Positions 7,490 through 15,685 of a stretch of DNA of 48,533 nt are shown in pieces; positions within the stretch are counted from its first letter, which is position 1, and every line of letters starts with the position of its first letter. The position numbers and the translations under genes were made by a program. Under the pieces are notes generated by a model. That model worked only from the letters and a program-made list of their open reading frames with translations. It searched no databases and was not told the origin of the DNA. The stretch is from an uncultured beta proteobacterium (lineage in GTDB: Bacteria; Pseudomonadota; Gammaproteobacteria; Burkholderiales; Rhodocyclaceae), in assembly GCA_903959855.1 (NCBI GenBank), contig CAJBYR010000025.1, positions 1-48,533 on the forward strand. The letters are read 5' to 3'.

Positions 7490-8293
7490 ATGGCCTTTCC
7501 CATCATCACCGCTGACCAGCGCCTCGCCGAAAACCGCCGCTCCTCGGGCGTCATCCTGGGGCCTGCTGGTGTCGGCAAGACCACCTTGCTCAAGACCACC
7601 GAGGCGCTCAGTGCCTTGTTCGTTGATATGGAGGATGGCGATCTCGCAGTGCGCGACTGGCCCTGCGACACCGTGCGCCCCCGGACGTGGCCGGAGTGTC
7701 GTGATCTGGCCTGCTTCATCGGTGGCCCGAATCCGGCGCTGCGCGACGATCAGTCCTACAGCCAGGCGCACTACGACCGTGTCTGCGATCAGTACGGCGA
7801 TCCGGCACTGCTCGGCAAGTACTCGCTGATTTTCGTCGACTCCATCACCGTCGCCGGCCGCCTGTGCCTGCAGTGGTCCAAAGGCCAGCCGCAAGCCTAT
7901 AGCGAGAAAACCGGTAAGCCTGACAACCGAGGCGCGTATGGCCTGCATGGCAGCGAACTGATTGCCTGGCTCACGCAGTGGCAACACATTCGCAGCAAGG
8001 ACGTGTGGCTGGTCGGCATCCTTGACGAGAAGTTGGACGACTTCAATCGGAAGGTGTTTTCGCCTCAGATCGACGGCTCCAAGGCCTCACTGGAACTGCC
8101 CGGCATCCTCGACCAGGTTATCTCGATGGTCGTCCTCAAAGCCGATGACGGCACGCCATATCGCGCATTCATCTGCCAGCACCTCAATCCCTGGGGCTAC
8201 CCCGCCAAAGACCGTTCCGGACGACTCGACGTCGTCGAGGAGCCGCATCTCGGCCGCCTCATTTCCAAGATCACCGCGCCCCGCGCGCAGTAA
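7490..8293 (+). CDS. Sak4-like AAA/RecA-fold ATPase (ssDNA recombination)
   Basis: 267 residues from ATG 7490, with GGGGAGG just upstream. Walker A is GPAGVGKTT at about residues 24-32; Walker B is in 'YSLIFVDSIT' near residues 116-125. Single-domain RecA-fold ATPases of this size next to an SSB-like gene are the Sak4 arrangement of phage single-strand annealing/recombination systems. It would act with the downstream SSB-like protein and the nuclease at 11072. The annotation follows motifs and neighbourhood; a generic 'phage nucleotide-binding protein' is the fallback. Confidence 0.8.
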   Translation: MAFPIITADQRLAENRRSSGVILGPAGVGKTTLLKTTEALSALFVDMEDGDLAVRDWPCDTVRPRTWPECRDLACFIGGPNPALRDDQSYSQAHYDRVCDQYGDPALLGKYSLIFVDSITVAGRLCLQWSKGQPQAYSEKTGKPDNRGAYGLHGSELIAWLTQWQHIRSKDVWLVGILDEKLDDFNRKVFSPQIDGSKASLELPGILDQVISMVVLKADDGTPYRAFICQHLNPWGYPAKDRSGRLDVVEEPHLGRLISKITAPRAQ

Positions 8294-8310
8294 CGCACAG
8301 GAGAAATTCC

Positions 8311-8943
8311 ATGAACAGTAATTCCAACAACGCCGCCTGGAACGATTTCAACGATGCCGAGGAGCAGCGCGAGTTCGCCCTGATTCCGCCCAAGACGCTG
8401 GCCAAGGTCATCATGAGCATTCGCCCGGGCGGTTACGACGACGCGAGTCAAGGCTGGACCGGCGGTTATGCCACCCGCTCGGACAAGACCGGTGCGGTGT
8501 ATCTCAACGCCAAGTTCACGATCCTCGAAGGCCCGTTTGCGAAGCGTGTGGTGTTCGGCCTGATTGGTCTCTACAGCCCCAAGGGTCCGGACTGGACGAA
8601 CATGGGCCGCAGCTTTCTGCGCGCCATCCTCAACTCGGCACGTGGTATCCATCCCGCCGATCAGACGCCCCAGGCGCAAACCGCGCGCCGCATTCGTGGC
8701 TTCGCCGATCTGGACGGTGTCGAGTTTGTTGTCCGCATTGATGTCGAAAAGGATCAGAACGGCGAGGACAAGAATGTCGTCAAAGCCGCGATCCAGCCCG
8801 ACAGCAAGGAGTACGCGGCATTGATGGGTGCCGTCAGTCGCGCACCTGTTCCCACCGGCGGATTCAGCAGCAGTGCGCCGGTGGCACACGCTGCGCCGGC
8901 TGCCGCCCCTGCTGTATCGACGCGGCCCACCTGGGCGCAGTAA
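8311..8943 (+). CDS. SSB-like DUF669-type single-strand DNA-binding protein
   Basis: A 210-residue acidic protein with a central OB-fold-like part ('GAVYLNAKFTILEGPFAKRVVFGLIGLYSPKG ... MGRSFLRAILNSARG') and an alanine/proline-rich disordered tail, as in phage DUF669 proteins. AGGAGA lies upstream of the ATG. Placement between a Sak4-like ATPase and a helicase supports ssDNA binding during replication and recombination. The tail ends in TWAQ and lacks the classical acidic DDDIPF tip of host SSB. Confidence 0.75.
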   Translation: MNSNSNNAAWNDFNDAEEQREFALIPPKTLAKVIMSIRPGGYDDASQGWTGGYATRSDKTGAVYLNAKFTILEGPFAKRVVFGLIGLYSPKGPDWTNMGRSFLRAILNSARGIHPADQTPQAQTARRIRGFADLDGVEFVVRIDVEKDQNGEDKNVVKAAIQPDSKEYAALMGAVSRAPVPTGGFSSSAPVAHAAPAAAPAVSTRPTWAQ

Positions 8944-8955
8944 GGAGGCACGGCC

Positions 8956-10626
8956 ATGATTCTCCGACCGCGCCAACGCGAGTTCGTCACGCGCTGTGTC
9001 GGGGCGCTCAAGACCCACGGCAATACGCTGGGGGTCGCCCCGACCGGTGCTGGCAAGACCATCTGCCTTTCCGGCACGGCGGGCGAGTTTCTCGCCCACC
9101 CTGATGCCAAGGCCTGTGTGCTGGCCCATCGCGACGAACTTACCGCGCAGAACCAGAGCAAGTTCTCGCGGGTAAATCCTGGCATCAGCACCTCGGTGTT
9201 CGATGCCCGTCAGAAGTCCTGGGAGGGTCAGGCCACGTTTGCGATGGTGCAAACCCTGGCCCGCAATCTCGACCAGTTGCCGACGCTGGATCTGCTGGTC
9301 ATCGACGAGGCGCACCACAGCGCCGCACCGACCTACCGGCAAGTGATCGACACAACACTCGCCAGAAATCCACATGCCCTGATCTACGGCGTCACCGCCA
9401 CACCCAATCGTGGTGACGGTAAAGGGCTGCGGGAAGTGTTCTCGAACGTGGCCGACCAGATCCGGTTGGGCGAACTCATCCGTTCCGGCCATCTGGTGTC
9501 ACCCCGCACCTTCGTCATCGATGTCGGCACCCGCGATGCGTTGGGTGGCGTGAGGAAACTGGCCGAGGACTACGACATGAACGCCGTGGCCACGATCATG
9601 AACACCTCGCCGGTCAATGCCGCAGTTGTCCGTCACTGGAAGGAGCGTGCATCGGGGCGCAAGACCATCGCCTTCGGCGCGACGGTGGCGCATGCCCAGG
9701 CTGTTTGTAATGCGTTCCTTGCCGAGAATGTATCAGCGGCCGTGGTGCATGGCGATATGTCAGAGGTCGACCGCAAGGCCACGCTCGCTGAGTTTGAGAC
9801 CGGCCACCTGACCGTCATCGTTAACGTCGCCGTCCTCACCGAGGGCTACGACTACACCCCGACCTCCTGCATCGTCCTGTTGCGCCCGAGTTCCTACAAA
9901 TCGACGCTGATTCAGATGATTGGTCGTGGTCTGCGTGTCGTCGATCCAGCCGAACACCCTGGCGTAATCAAGACCGACTGCGTCGTGCTCGATTTCGGCA
10001 CGGCCTCGCTGGTGCATGGCAGTCTCGAGCAGGAAGTCGATCTCGATGGATTTGAGGGAAACGGCGAGGCACCGACCAAAGAGTGCCCCAGTTGTGCGGC
10101 ACAGATTCCGATGGCGTCTCGTGAGTGTCCGCTGTGCGGCCATTCCTTCAAGCAGGAGGAGTCCGACGAGAAAGGTGTTCTCGACGATTTCGTGATGACC
10201 GAAATCGATCTGCTGAAGCGCTCGAATTTCTCATGGTGCGATCTCTTCGGCGACGACTGCGCTTTGCTGGCCGCCGGTTTCAAAGCTTGGGCCGGCGTGT
10301 TCTTTCTTGAAGGACGCTGGTACGCCGTCGGCGGCTTCGAGAAATCGCCGGTGCGATTGTTGGGCGTGGGCGAACGCACGGTCTGTCTGGCGCAAGCCAA
10401 CGACTGGCTCAACGAGCAGGAATCGGATGATGCGGCACACAAATCCCGGCGCTGGCTGAACGAGTTGCCGACCCCGGGCCAGTTGCGCTACCTGCCGCCC
10501 GAGGCTCGCGCCGATTTCGGTCTGACCCGCTATCAAGCCTCGGCACTGCTGACGTTCAAGTTCAACAAGCACGCCATCCAGCGGGTGGTGCATGCCGCGA
10601 ACCAAAGCTATCTGGAGGCCGCGTGA
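8956..10626 (+). CDS. SF2 DEAH-box helicase with zinc finger
   Basis: A 556-residue helicase. Motif I is APTGAGKT at residues 28-35, motif II DEAH at 117-120, motif III is in 'GVTATPNRGDGKG', and motif VI is in 'QMIGRGLRV'. A CxxC...CxxC zinc finger (CPSC ... CPLC) begins at residue 377. The family is UvsW/RecG-like or type III restriction-like SF2 helicases common in phage early regions. It likely unwinds forks or recombination intermediates. Its stop overlaps the next start by four bases. Confidence 0.9.
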   Translation: MILRPRQREFVTRCVGALKTHGNTLGVAPTGAGKTICLSGTAGEFLAHPDAKACVLAHRDELTAQNQSKFSRVNPGISTSVFDARQKSWEGQATFAMVQTLARNLDQLPTLDLLVIDEAHHSAAPTYRQVIDTTLARNPHALIYGVTATPNRGDGKGLREVFSNVADQIRLGELIRSGHLVSPRTFVIDVGTRDALGGVRKLAEDYDMNAVATIMNTSPVNAAVVRHWKERASGRKTIAFGATVAHAQAVCNAFLAENVSAAVVHGDMSEVDRKATLAEFETGHLTVIVNVAVLTEGYDYTPTSCIVLLRPSSYKSTLIQMIGRGLRVVDPAEHPGVIKTDCVVLDFGTASLVHGSLEQEVDLDGFEGNGEAPTKECPSCAAQIPMASRECPLCGHSFKQEESDEKGVLDDFVMTEIDLLKRSNFSWCDLFGDDCALLAAGFKAWAGVFFLEGRWYAVGGFEKSPVRLLGVGERTVCLAQANDWLNEQESDDAAHKSRRWLNELPTPGQLRYLPPEARADFGLTRYQASALLTFKFNKHAIQRVVHAANQSYLEAA

Positions 10627-11072
10627 AATGTGCAGTCTGCTCACGCGAAGCGCGCGGCTTCGGCTACTTCAACTCCGCGCTACGCCGGTCCGACCCGAGG
10701 CGTTACTCAGATCGGTGGGTGTTCTGCTCTATGCGCTGCATGAACGCGTTTTCCAAGGTCATGGAACGGCTGACCAGTGTGCAGGAGGACGCCGTGATTG
10801 ACCCCTCCGATCTGGAACTCGCCGCCATGCGCGCCGCGCTCGCCCCGCTCGGTGATTACGTCTCGACCATCGGCATGGACCGTCCACTGGCCGACTACCG
10901 CAAGGAGGAAGTCCTGCGTCTAGTCGAGGTCGTGGTCGACGCCTATCAGGCCCACATGCTCGACGAGCACGAACGTATGGCAGCGAAAGAGCGCGCCTTC
11001 TTCGAGCAGCGCCTGGCTGCTCAACCCAAGCCGCAACCCGCAAGCGGCTCCAACACAAGGATTCCCTTCTGA
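10623..11072 (+). CDS. DUF6511-like phage protein with N-terminal zinc finger
   Basis: 149 residues. Cysteines at the N-terminus (CAVC, then CSMRC about 28 residues later) look like a small zinc ribbon, followed by a helical body and a lysine/proline-rich tail. The layout resembles DUF6511 phage proteins from memory. The start overlaps the helicase stop and the stop overlaps the nuclease start, so it is translated as part of the same operon. Nucleic-acid binding is likely but not shown. Confidence 0.65.
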   Translation: MKCAVCSREARGFGYFNSALRRSDPRRYSDRWVFCSMRCMNAFSKVMERLTSVQEDAVIDPSDLELAAMRAALAPLGDYVSTIGMDRPLADYRKEEVLRLVEVVVDAYQAHMLDEHERMAAKERAFFEQRLAAQPKPQPASGSNTRIPF

Positions 11073-11830
11073 TGATCGACCTTAACCATCAACTCAAATT
11101 TCACGAGCAGGTGACAGTTCTCGTGGATGACGCCCTCCAGGCGGAAAACGCCACCCGCGAGAAGCGCCGTTATCTAGGCGGATCCCGCCTCGGTGTTGCC
11201 TGCGAGCGTGCCCTCCAGTTCGAATATGCCGATGCGCCAGTGGATGTCGGTGCCGAGTTCCCCGGCCGCACGCTGCGCATCTTCGAGGTCGGTCATGCCC
11301 TGGAAGACCTCGCCATTCGCTGGCTGCGTCTGGCTGGCTTCGATCTCTACACCAGGCGCAAGGATGGTGAGCAATTCGGCTTCGCCGTCGCCGACGGTCG
11401 TATCCAGGGGCACCTCGACGGCGTGATTGCCAATGCGCCGACCGATCTTGGCCTGACGTTCCCGATGCTCTGGGAGTGCAAGACCATGAACGACAAGAAT
11501 TGGCGTGACACCGTGAAGAAGGGAGTGGCGGTCGCAAAGCCGATCTATGCCGGCCAGATTGCGACCTATCAGGCGTACATGGAACCGTCTATCCCTGGTA
11601 TTTCCGACAACCCGGCGCTGTTCACCGCAATCAACAAGGACACCCAGGAGATTTGGTCTGAACTCGTGCCATTCGATGGCGGCTTGGCACAGCGAATGTC
11701 CGACCGCGCAGTGCGAGTGATTCGGGCCACGGAGGTCGGTGAGCAACTGCCGCGCATTGCCACTGAGCCGGGTTACTACGAGTGCAAGTACTGCGCGTGG
11801 GCGAACCGTTGCTGGAGTGCATCGGCATGA
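11072..11830 (+). CDS. PD-(D/E)XK exonuclease of RecB/Cas4 type
   Basis: A 252-residue nuclease. The core shows GHALE (residues 74-78), 'GHLDGV' with catalytic Asp116, and 'LWECKT' with Glu135 and Lys137, then QxxxY ('QIATYQAY'). A C-terminal cysteine cluster (CKYCAWANRC) plus an N-proximal Cys44 could bind an iron-sulfur cluster, as in AddB/Cas4-like nucleases. It probably resects DNA ends for the Sak4/SSB system. It is coupled to both neighbours by overlaps. Confidence 0.85.
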   Translation: MIDLNHQLKFHEQVTVLVDDALQAENATREKRRYLGGSRLGVACERALQFEYADAPVDVGAEFPGRTLRIFEVGHALEDLAIRWLRLAGFDLYTRRKDGEQFGFAVADGRIQGHLDGVIANAPTDLGLTFPMLWECKTMNDKNWRDTVKKGVAVAKPIYAGQIATYQAYMEPSIPGISDNPALFTAINKDTQEIWSELVPFDGGLAQRMSDRAVRVIRATEVGEQLPRIATEPGYYECKYCAWANRCWSASA

Positions 11831-14103
11831 TGGATTTCAACGATACCTCTGGCAGCACACCACAGAATCCGGACACCGAACGCGATGCTTTGCGTACAGA
11901 TTTGATCTGCCGGCTTGAGAGTGTTCTGTTTGCGCTTTATCCAGCCGGCAAGGTGCGCAAAGGCAAGTTTCTCATCGGCGACGTGCTCGGCAGCCCAGGC
12001 GACAGCCTTGAGATTGTGCTCGATGGCGACAAGGCGGGACTCTGGACGGATCGTGCTACGGGCGATGGCGGCGACATCTTTGATCTGATCGCCTGGCATC
12101 ACCAGATCGACACCAAGTCTGACTTCCCGCAAGTGATGAAGCTGGCCCACGACCTGACCGGGCGAACGACCGTCACCCCGCCCAAGAAGCACAAGAAGGA
12201 AGCGCTGATCGACGAGTTGGGCCCGGCCACGGCCAAGTGGGACTACTTCACGGCAGAAGGCCAACTGATCGGTTGCGTCTATCGCTACGACCCACCTGGG
12301 CGGCGCAAGGAGTTCCGTCCTTGGGATGCCAAGCGCAAGAAGATGGCCCCGCCGGATCCACGTCCGCTCTACAACCAGATGGGAATGGCCACGAGCGATG
12401 CCGTGGTACTGGGTGAAGGGGAGAAATGCGCACAGGTCTTGATCGATGCGGGCGTCGTGGCGACCACCGCCATGCACGGTGCCCATGCGCCGATCGAGAA
12501 AACCGACTGGTCACCCCTGGCCGGCAAGCACGTGCTGATCTGGCCCGACCGCGACAAAGCCGGATGGGACTATGCAATGGCAGCCGCCGACGCGGTGCTC
12601 ATGGTGGGCGCGCTGTCCTGCGCTGTGTTGATGCCACCGGAAGATAAATCCGAGGGATGGGATGTGGCCGATGCGTTGGCGGAAGGTTTCGATGTCCAGA
12701 GCTTTCTGGCGACGGGGCCACGCATCAGTGTTCTGCCACCGGCACAGGAAGAATCTGAGGCCCACGACGAGAATGCGGTCTGGGCCACAGATGACGCGCT
12801 GGCACTGTCTTTTACCCGCCGCTATGCCGAAGACTGGCGCTACTGCGCGCAGTGGGGCAAGTGGCTGGTGTGGACGGGCAACCGCTGGCAGGCCGACGAC
12901 ACCTTGCTGGTGACTCACCTCATGCGGCACATCTGCCGCGAGGCCGCCATCAAAGCGGATTCCCATCGGCTCGCCGCCAAACTTGCTTCGAGCAGCACCG
13001 TGGGCGGCGTTGATCGTCTGGCGCGCAGTGATCGCCAGCACGCATCCACGTCCGACGAGTGGGACCGTGACCCTTGGCTCGCCAATGCGCCGGGCGGCGT
13101 CATCGACCTGCGCACCGGCCAGGTACGAGCGCATGACCGGGCCGACCGGATGACCAAGATCGCCACCGCCACGCCGAACGGAGACTGTCCGCGCTGGTTG
13201 GCGTTTCTGGCCGACATCACCGAGGGCGATCGGGATTTGATGATCTATCTGCAGCGGGTCATCGGTTACTGCCTGACGGGTGTCACCTCCGAGCACGCGC
13301 TCTTTTTCTTGTACGGCACTGGGGCGAACGGCAAGTCGGTGTTCGTGAATGTGATCACCACGATCTTGGGTGATTACGCCGCCAACGCACCTATGGATAC
13401 GTTCATGGAAACGCGTAGCGACCGGCACCCGACTGATCTGGCCGGGCTACGCGGCGCGCGCTTTGTGTCCTCCATCGAAACCGAGCAAGGGCGGCGCTGG
13501 AACGAGTCCAAAGTGAAAGCCATCACAGGCGGCGACAAGGTCTCGGCGCGTTTTATGCGGCAGGATTTTTTCGAGTACGTACCGCAGTTCAAGTTGGTGA
13601 TTGCCGGCAACCACAAACCCTCGATTCGCAATGTGGACGAGGCGATGAAACGGCGACTGCACCTGATTCCGTTCACCGTCACCATCCCGCCCGAAAAACG
13701 TGACGGGAAGCTCACTGAAAAACTGCTCAAGGAACGTGACGGCATTCTGGCGTGGGCTGTGGAGGGTTGCGGCCTGTGGCGTCAGCACGGGCTGAAACCG
13801 CCCAAGGTCGTGGTGGAGGCAACCGATGAGTATTTCGAGGACGAGGACGCCATTGGCGAGTTCGTCGACGAGGAATGCTACGTTTCCGGCACGGCGCGCG
13901 AAGCTATTTCGATGGTCTTCCAGCGCTGGCGCGAGCGCGCTGAAAAACGTGGGGAGTATGTCGGCACCAGCCGCTGGTTGGTCGCCCAACTGCTCACGCG
14001 CGGCTTTGAAAAAACCCGACTCACAGGGGGAACGAAGGCAATAGCCGGACTCTCCCTCAAACCCCGGGAAACCAGTGGCTATCAGCCTTACCGGGATGAT
14101 TGA
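11827..14103 (+). CDS. Phage primase-helicase (toprim + P4/D5-type helicase)
   Basis: 758 residues from ATG 11827, overlapping the upstream stop as ATGA. A toprim-like domain lies at about residues 190-260 ('VVLGEGEKCAQVL', then 'IWPDRDKAGWDYA'). The C-terminal half is a D5/P4-type superfamily 3 helicase with Walker A GTGANGKS at 497-504 and a sensor segment 'KLVIAGNHKP'. It is the replicative primase-helicase of the phage. It is the last gene before the inverted-repeat region at 14111-14209, which makes that region an origin candidate. Confidence 0.92.
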   Translation: MMDFNDTSGSTPQNPDTERDALRTDLICRLESVLFALYPAGKVRKGKFLIGDVLGSPGDSLEIVLDGDKAGLWTDRATGDGGDIFDLIAWHHQIDTKSDFPQVMKLAHDLTGRTTVTPPKKHKKEALIDELGPATAKWDYFTAEGQLIGCVYRYDPPGRRKEFRPWDAKRKKMAPPDPRPLYNQMGMATSDAVVLGEGEKCAQVLIDAGVVATTAMHGAHAPIEKTDWSPLAGKHVLIWPDRDKAGWDYAMAAADAVLMVGALSCAVLMPPEDKSEGWDVADALAEGFDVQSFLATGPRISVLPPAQEESEAHDENAVWATDDALALSFTRRYAEDWRYCAQWGKWLVWTGNRWQADDTLLVTHLMRHICREAAIKADSHRLAAKLASSSTVGGVDRLARSDRQHASTSDEWDRDPWLANAPGGVIDLRTGQVRAHDRADRMTKIATATPNGDCPRWLAFLADITEGDRDLMIYLQRVIGYCLTGVTSEHALFFLYGTGANGKSVFVNVITTILGDYAANAPMDTFMETRSDRHPTDLAGLRGARFVSSIETEQGRRWNESKVKAITGGDKVSARFMRQDFFEYVPQFKLVIAGNHKPSIRNVDEAMKRRLHLIPFTVTIPPEKRDGKLTEKLLKERDGILAWAVEGCGLWRQHGLKPPKVVVEATDEYFEDEDAIGEFVDEECYVSGTAREAISMVFQRWRERAEKRGEYVGTSRWLVAQLLTRGFEKTRLTGGTKAIAGLSLKPRETSGYQPYRDD

Positions 14104-14110
14104 ACAGAGT

Positions 14111-14209
14111 GAGTGACCGAAATTGACCGTCCATTACATTCCCCTCTACACGTGTACGTGTACGCGCGCCTGTAGGAGTAACAGGAGTCTTGGTCAATTT
14201 GGGTCACTC
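14111..14209. repeat. Long inverted repeat with Z-DNA-prone loop
   Basis: The left arm GAGTGACCGAAATTGACC (14111-14128) and right arm GGTCAATTTGGGTCACTC (14192-14209) are complementary at 17 of 18 positions. The 63-base loop holds 23 strictly alternating purine/pyrimidine bases at 14147-14169 (TACACGTG...CGCGCGC). It lies directly between the primase-helicase and the resolvase gene. Candidate origin, attenuator or operator. Confidence 0.8.
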
Positions 14210-14236
14210 CGATCCGACATGGCATTGGAGATGAAC

Positions 14237-14701
14237 ATGAACATGACAATTCTGGCCCTCGACCTGGGCACACATACCGGGTGGGCACTGCACCAAATGG
14301 ATGACACCATTACCAGCGGCACCGAGAACTTCAAGCCGCATCGCTTCGAAGGCGGCGGCATGCGTTTCCTGCGCTTCAAGCAATGGCTCAACGAACTGCT
14401 GGCAGCCAGCGTCCACATCAACGCCGTGTACTTCGAGGAAGTCAGGCGGCACGCAGGGGTGGATGCCGCGCATGCCTACGGCGGTTTCATGGGCCACCTC
14501 ACCGCCTGGTGCGAGCACCACAACATCCCGTATCAGGGTGTTCCTGTCGGCACGATCAAGAAGCACGCAACCGGTAAGGGTAATGCAGGCAAGGACGAAA
14601 TGATCGTTGCGGCCAAAGTGCGCGGCCACAACCCTGTCGATGACAACGAAGCCGATGCCCTGGCGCTGCTGCACTGGGCCATCGAAACGCAGGAGTTGTG
14701 A
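14237..14701 (+). CDS. RuvC-like Holliday junction resolvase
   Basis: About 154 residues with RNase H-fold acidic residues: Asp9 in 'LALDLGTHTGWAL', Glu67/68 in 'VYFEEVRRH', and the C-terminal pair in 'NPVDDNEADALAL' (Asp136, Asp140). This is the layout of phage RuvC-like endonucleases. Four in-frame ATGs cluster at 14219-14243. 14237 is chosen because GGAG lies six bases upstream. It would resolve branched replication and recombination intermediates before packaging. Confidence 0.85.
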   Translation: MNMTILALDLGTHTGWALHQMDDTITSGTENFKPHRFEGGGMRFLRFKQWLNELLAASVHINAVYFEEVRRHAGVDAAHAYGGFMGHLTAWCEHHNIPYQGVPVGTIKKHATGKGNAGKDEMIVAAKVRGHNPVDDNEADALALLHWAIETQEL

Positions 14702-14702
14702 C

Positions 14703-14903
14703 ATGAAGGTATCGATACCTACGTATCGCTGCCCTCTCGGGCGCAGCACACAGCGCGTCGACCCGGACAGCATCAAACGCGAAGGCTGGCGCGAGCAACA
14801 CATTCTGGTTGTGGGTGCGAATGACGACCGTCTGGATTTCGTGGAACGTGAATTCGTTCGGCAGTTGGGCGAACGACTGTATGGGGATAAGCGCCGTGGT
14901 TGA
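14703..14903 (+). CDS. Small hypothetical phage protein
   Basis: 66 residues from ATG 14703, one base after the resolvase stop. It is basic and helical ('GWREQHILVVGANDDRLDFVEREFVRQLGERLYG'). The longer upstream reading overlaps the resolvase out of frame and is rejected. It overlaps the start of the next gene by a few bases. No family recognised. Confidence 0.6.
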   Translation: MKVSIPTYRCPLGRSTQRVDPDSIKREGWREQHILVVGANDDRLDFVEREFVRQLGERLYGDKRRG

Positions 14904-15312
14904 ATGGACAACAGAAGAGGTGGCTGCCCGGTTTGCCGAGGCAGCCGAGACGGGGCGACGTCTGCCCCGCGTCAAAGTGCAGGGCTACTTCAATGTCTGG
15001 CCTGCCTTCGCTCGGGAGGTATGGGAGTCGTCTCCTGATGACGAGTACGTCTATCGACCCTTGCCGCCCACCCCGCAGGCCATCGAGCGGATGATGGAGA
15101 CGATGCGCTGGGTGCTCTGGTTGGAGGAGGAGCAACGGCATCTCGTCTGGATGCGCGCCAAGGACATCGACTGGAAAGTCATCGCGCGGCGGATGGCCTG
15201 TCACCGCACGACGGCGTGGCGGGCATGGCAGAAAGCTTTGGCTACAGTCGCAGCGAACCTGAACGGAGTTGTTGACATCAATGTGGCTGATTGCCTGAGT
15301 GAAGTTACTTGA
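14896..15312 (+). CDS. DUF6362-like protein, possible late regulator
   Basis: About 138 residues from GTG 14896, preferred because GGGGAT lies seven bases upstream; ATG 14881 is the alternative. The N-terminus 'EWTTEEVAARFAEAAETGRRLP' and C-terminal HTH-like 'DWKVIARRMACHRTTAWRAWQKAL' match DUF6362 phage proteins as I remember them. The HTH looks like a sigma-region-4 or RinA-type module. It is the last gene of the early operon, in front of a structured leader and the packaging genes, the place where late transcription activators (Q, RinA) sit. Confidence 0.7.
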   Translation: MVEWTTEEVAARFAEAAETGRRLPRVKVQGYFNVWPAFAREVWESSPDDEYVYRPLPPTPQAIERMMETMRWVLWLEEEQRHLVWMRAKDIDWKVIARRMACHRTTAWRAWQKALATVAANLNGVVDINVADCLSEVT

Positions 15313-15445
15313 AACTACCGACGCTTTTCAATCGCTGCGGAATCATGAGGATGGTCGCGGGATTCATGCGCTTTTAGGGCTGCAACATTTCAGACGGATA
15401 TTGCTATTATTGCTGCTAAGGTCGCGAGCAAAGACCGACATGAAC

Positions 15446-15473
15446 CGAAGGCCACAGGAGACTGTGGCCTTCG
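15446..15473 (+). other. Perfect 12-bp hairpin with GAGA tetraloop
   Basis: The arm CGAAGGCCACAG (15446-15457) pairs perfectly with 15462-15473 around a GAGA loop, which fits the GNRA class. A second pairing, GCAAA (15428-15432) with TTTGC (15477-15481), could extend it. There is no T run, so it is more likely a structured RNA or attenuator part than a simple terminator. Confidence 0.6.
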
Positions 15474-15590
15474 TCGTTTGCGAGTCTGGATTTGCAGGTG
15501 GCCTGAAGTATTCGACGGGTCCTTCCTGGCCAAAAACCCATGCGGGAGGCGACAGCCCGGCATTTCGATAGCGTCAGACCGCGAAACGAG

Positions 15591-15641
15591 GTTACCGGGG
15601 TTACCAGTTACCACCCCGGTTACCACCTGAACCGAGTTACC
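15591..15641. repeat. Five GTTACC repeats
   Basis: GTTACC begins at 15591, 15600, 15607, 15619 and 15636, several extended to GTTACCAC. The offsets are 9, 7, 12 and 17 bases. The cluster sits immediately before the terminator and methyltransferase. Candidate binding array for the phage terminase small subunit, the ParB-like domains or a late regulator. Confidence 0.65.
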
Positions 15642-15653
15642 ACCCAATCTACG

Positions 15654-15677
15654 ACCCGCCCACTGTGGCGGGTTTTT
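15654..15677 (+). terminator. Terminator nine bases before methyltransferase start
   Basis: ACCCGCC (15654-15660), a six-base loop, GGCGGGT (15667-15673), continuing into TTTT. The ATG of the next gene lies at 15686, leaving no room for a promoter. Late read-through may need antitermination. Confidence 0.75.
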
Positions 15678-15685
15678 GCATTCAT

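Larger units (their letters stand above)
15313..15685. other. Non-coding leader between early and late regions
   Basis: 373 bases without a convincing gene. A 90-residue reading to 15571 crosses a perfect hairpin and has no ribosome site. The region holds a GNRA hairpin, five GTTACC repeats and a terminator (separate entries). A GGGTCC...ACCC block at 15517-15539 may be part of a packaging (cos/pac) site. Long structured leaders before the packaging genes are where phages place antitermination and cos elements. Confidence 0.5.

Noticed and set aside
8197-9492. 431-residue minus-strand ORF
   Set aside because: It is antisense to the SSB-like and helicase genes, which have clear motifs and ribosome sites; it is a GC-rich shadow.
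12511-13428. 305-residue minus-strand ORF
   Set aside because: Antisense to the primase-helicase Walker A region; shadow.
15517-15545. Definite cos site
   Set aside because: The GGGTCC...ACCC block is suggestive, but without virion end data I keep it only as part of a hypothesis.
15299-15571. 90-residue plus-strand ORF in the leader
   Set aside because: Crosses the perfect GNRA hairpin, has no ribosome site, and its sequence is not protein-like.
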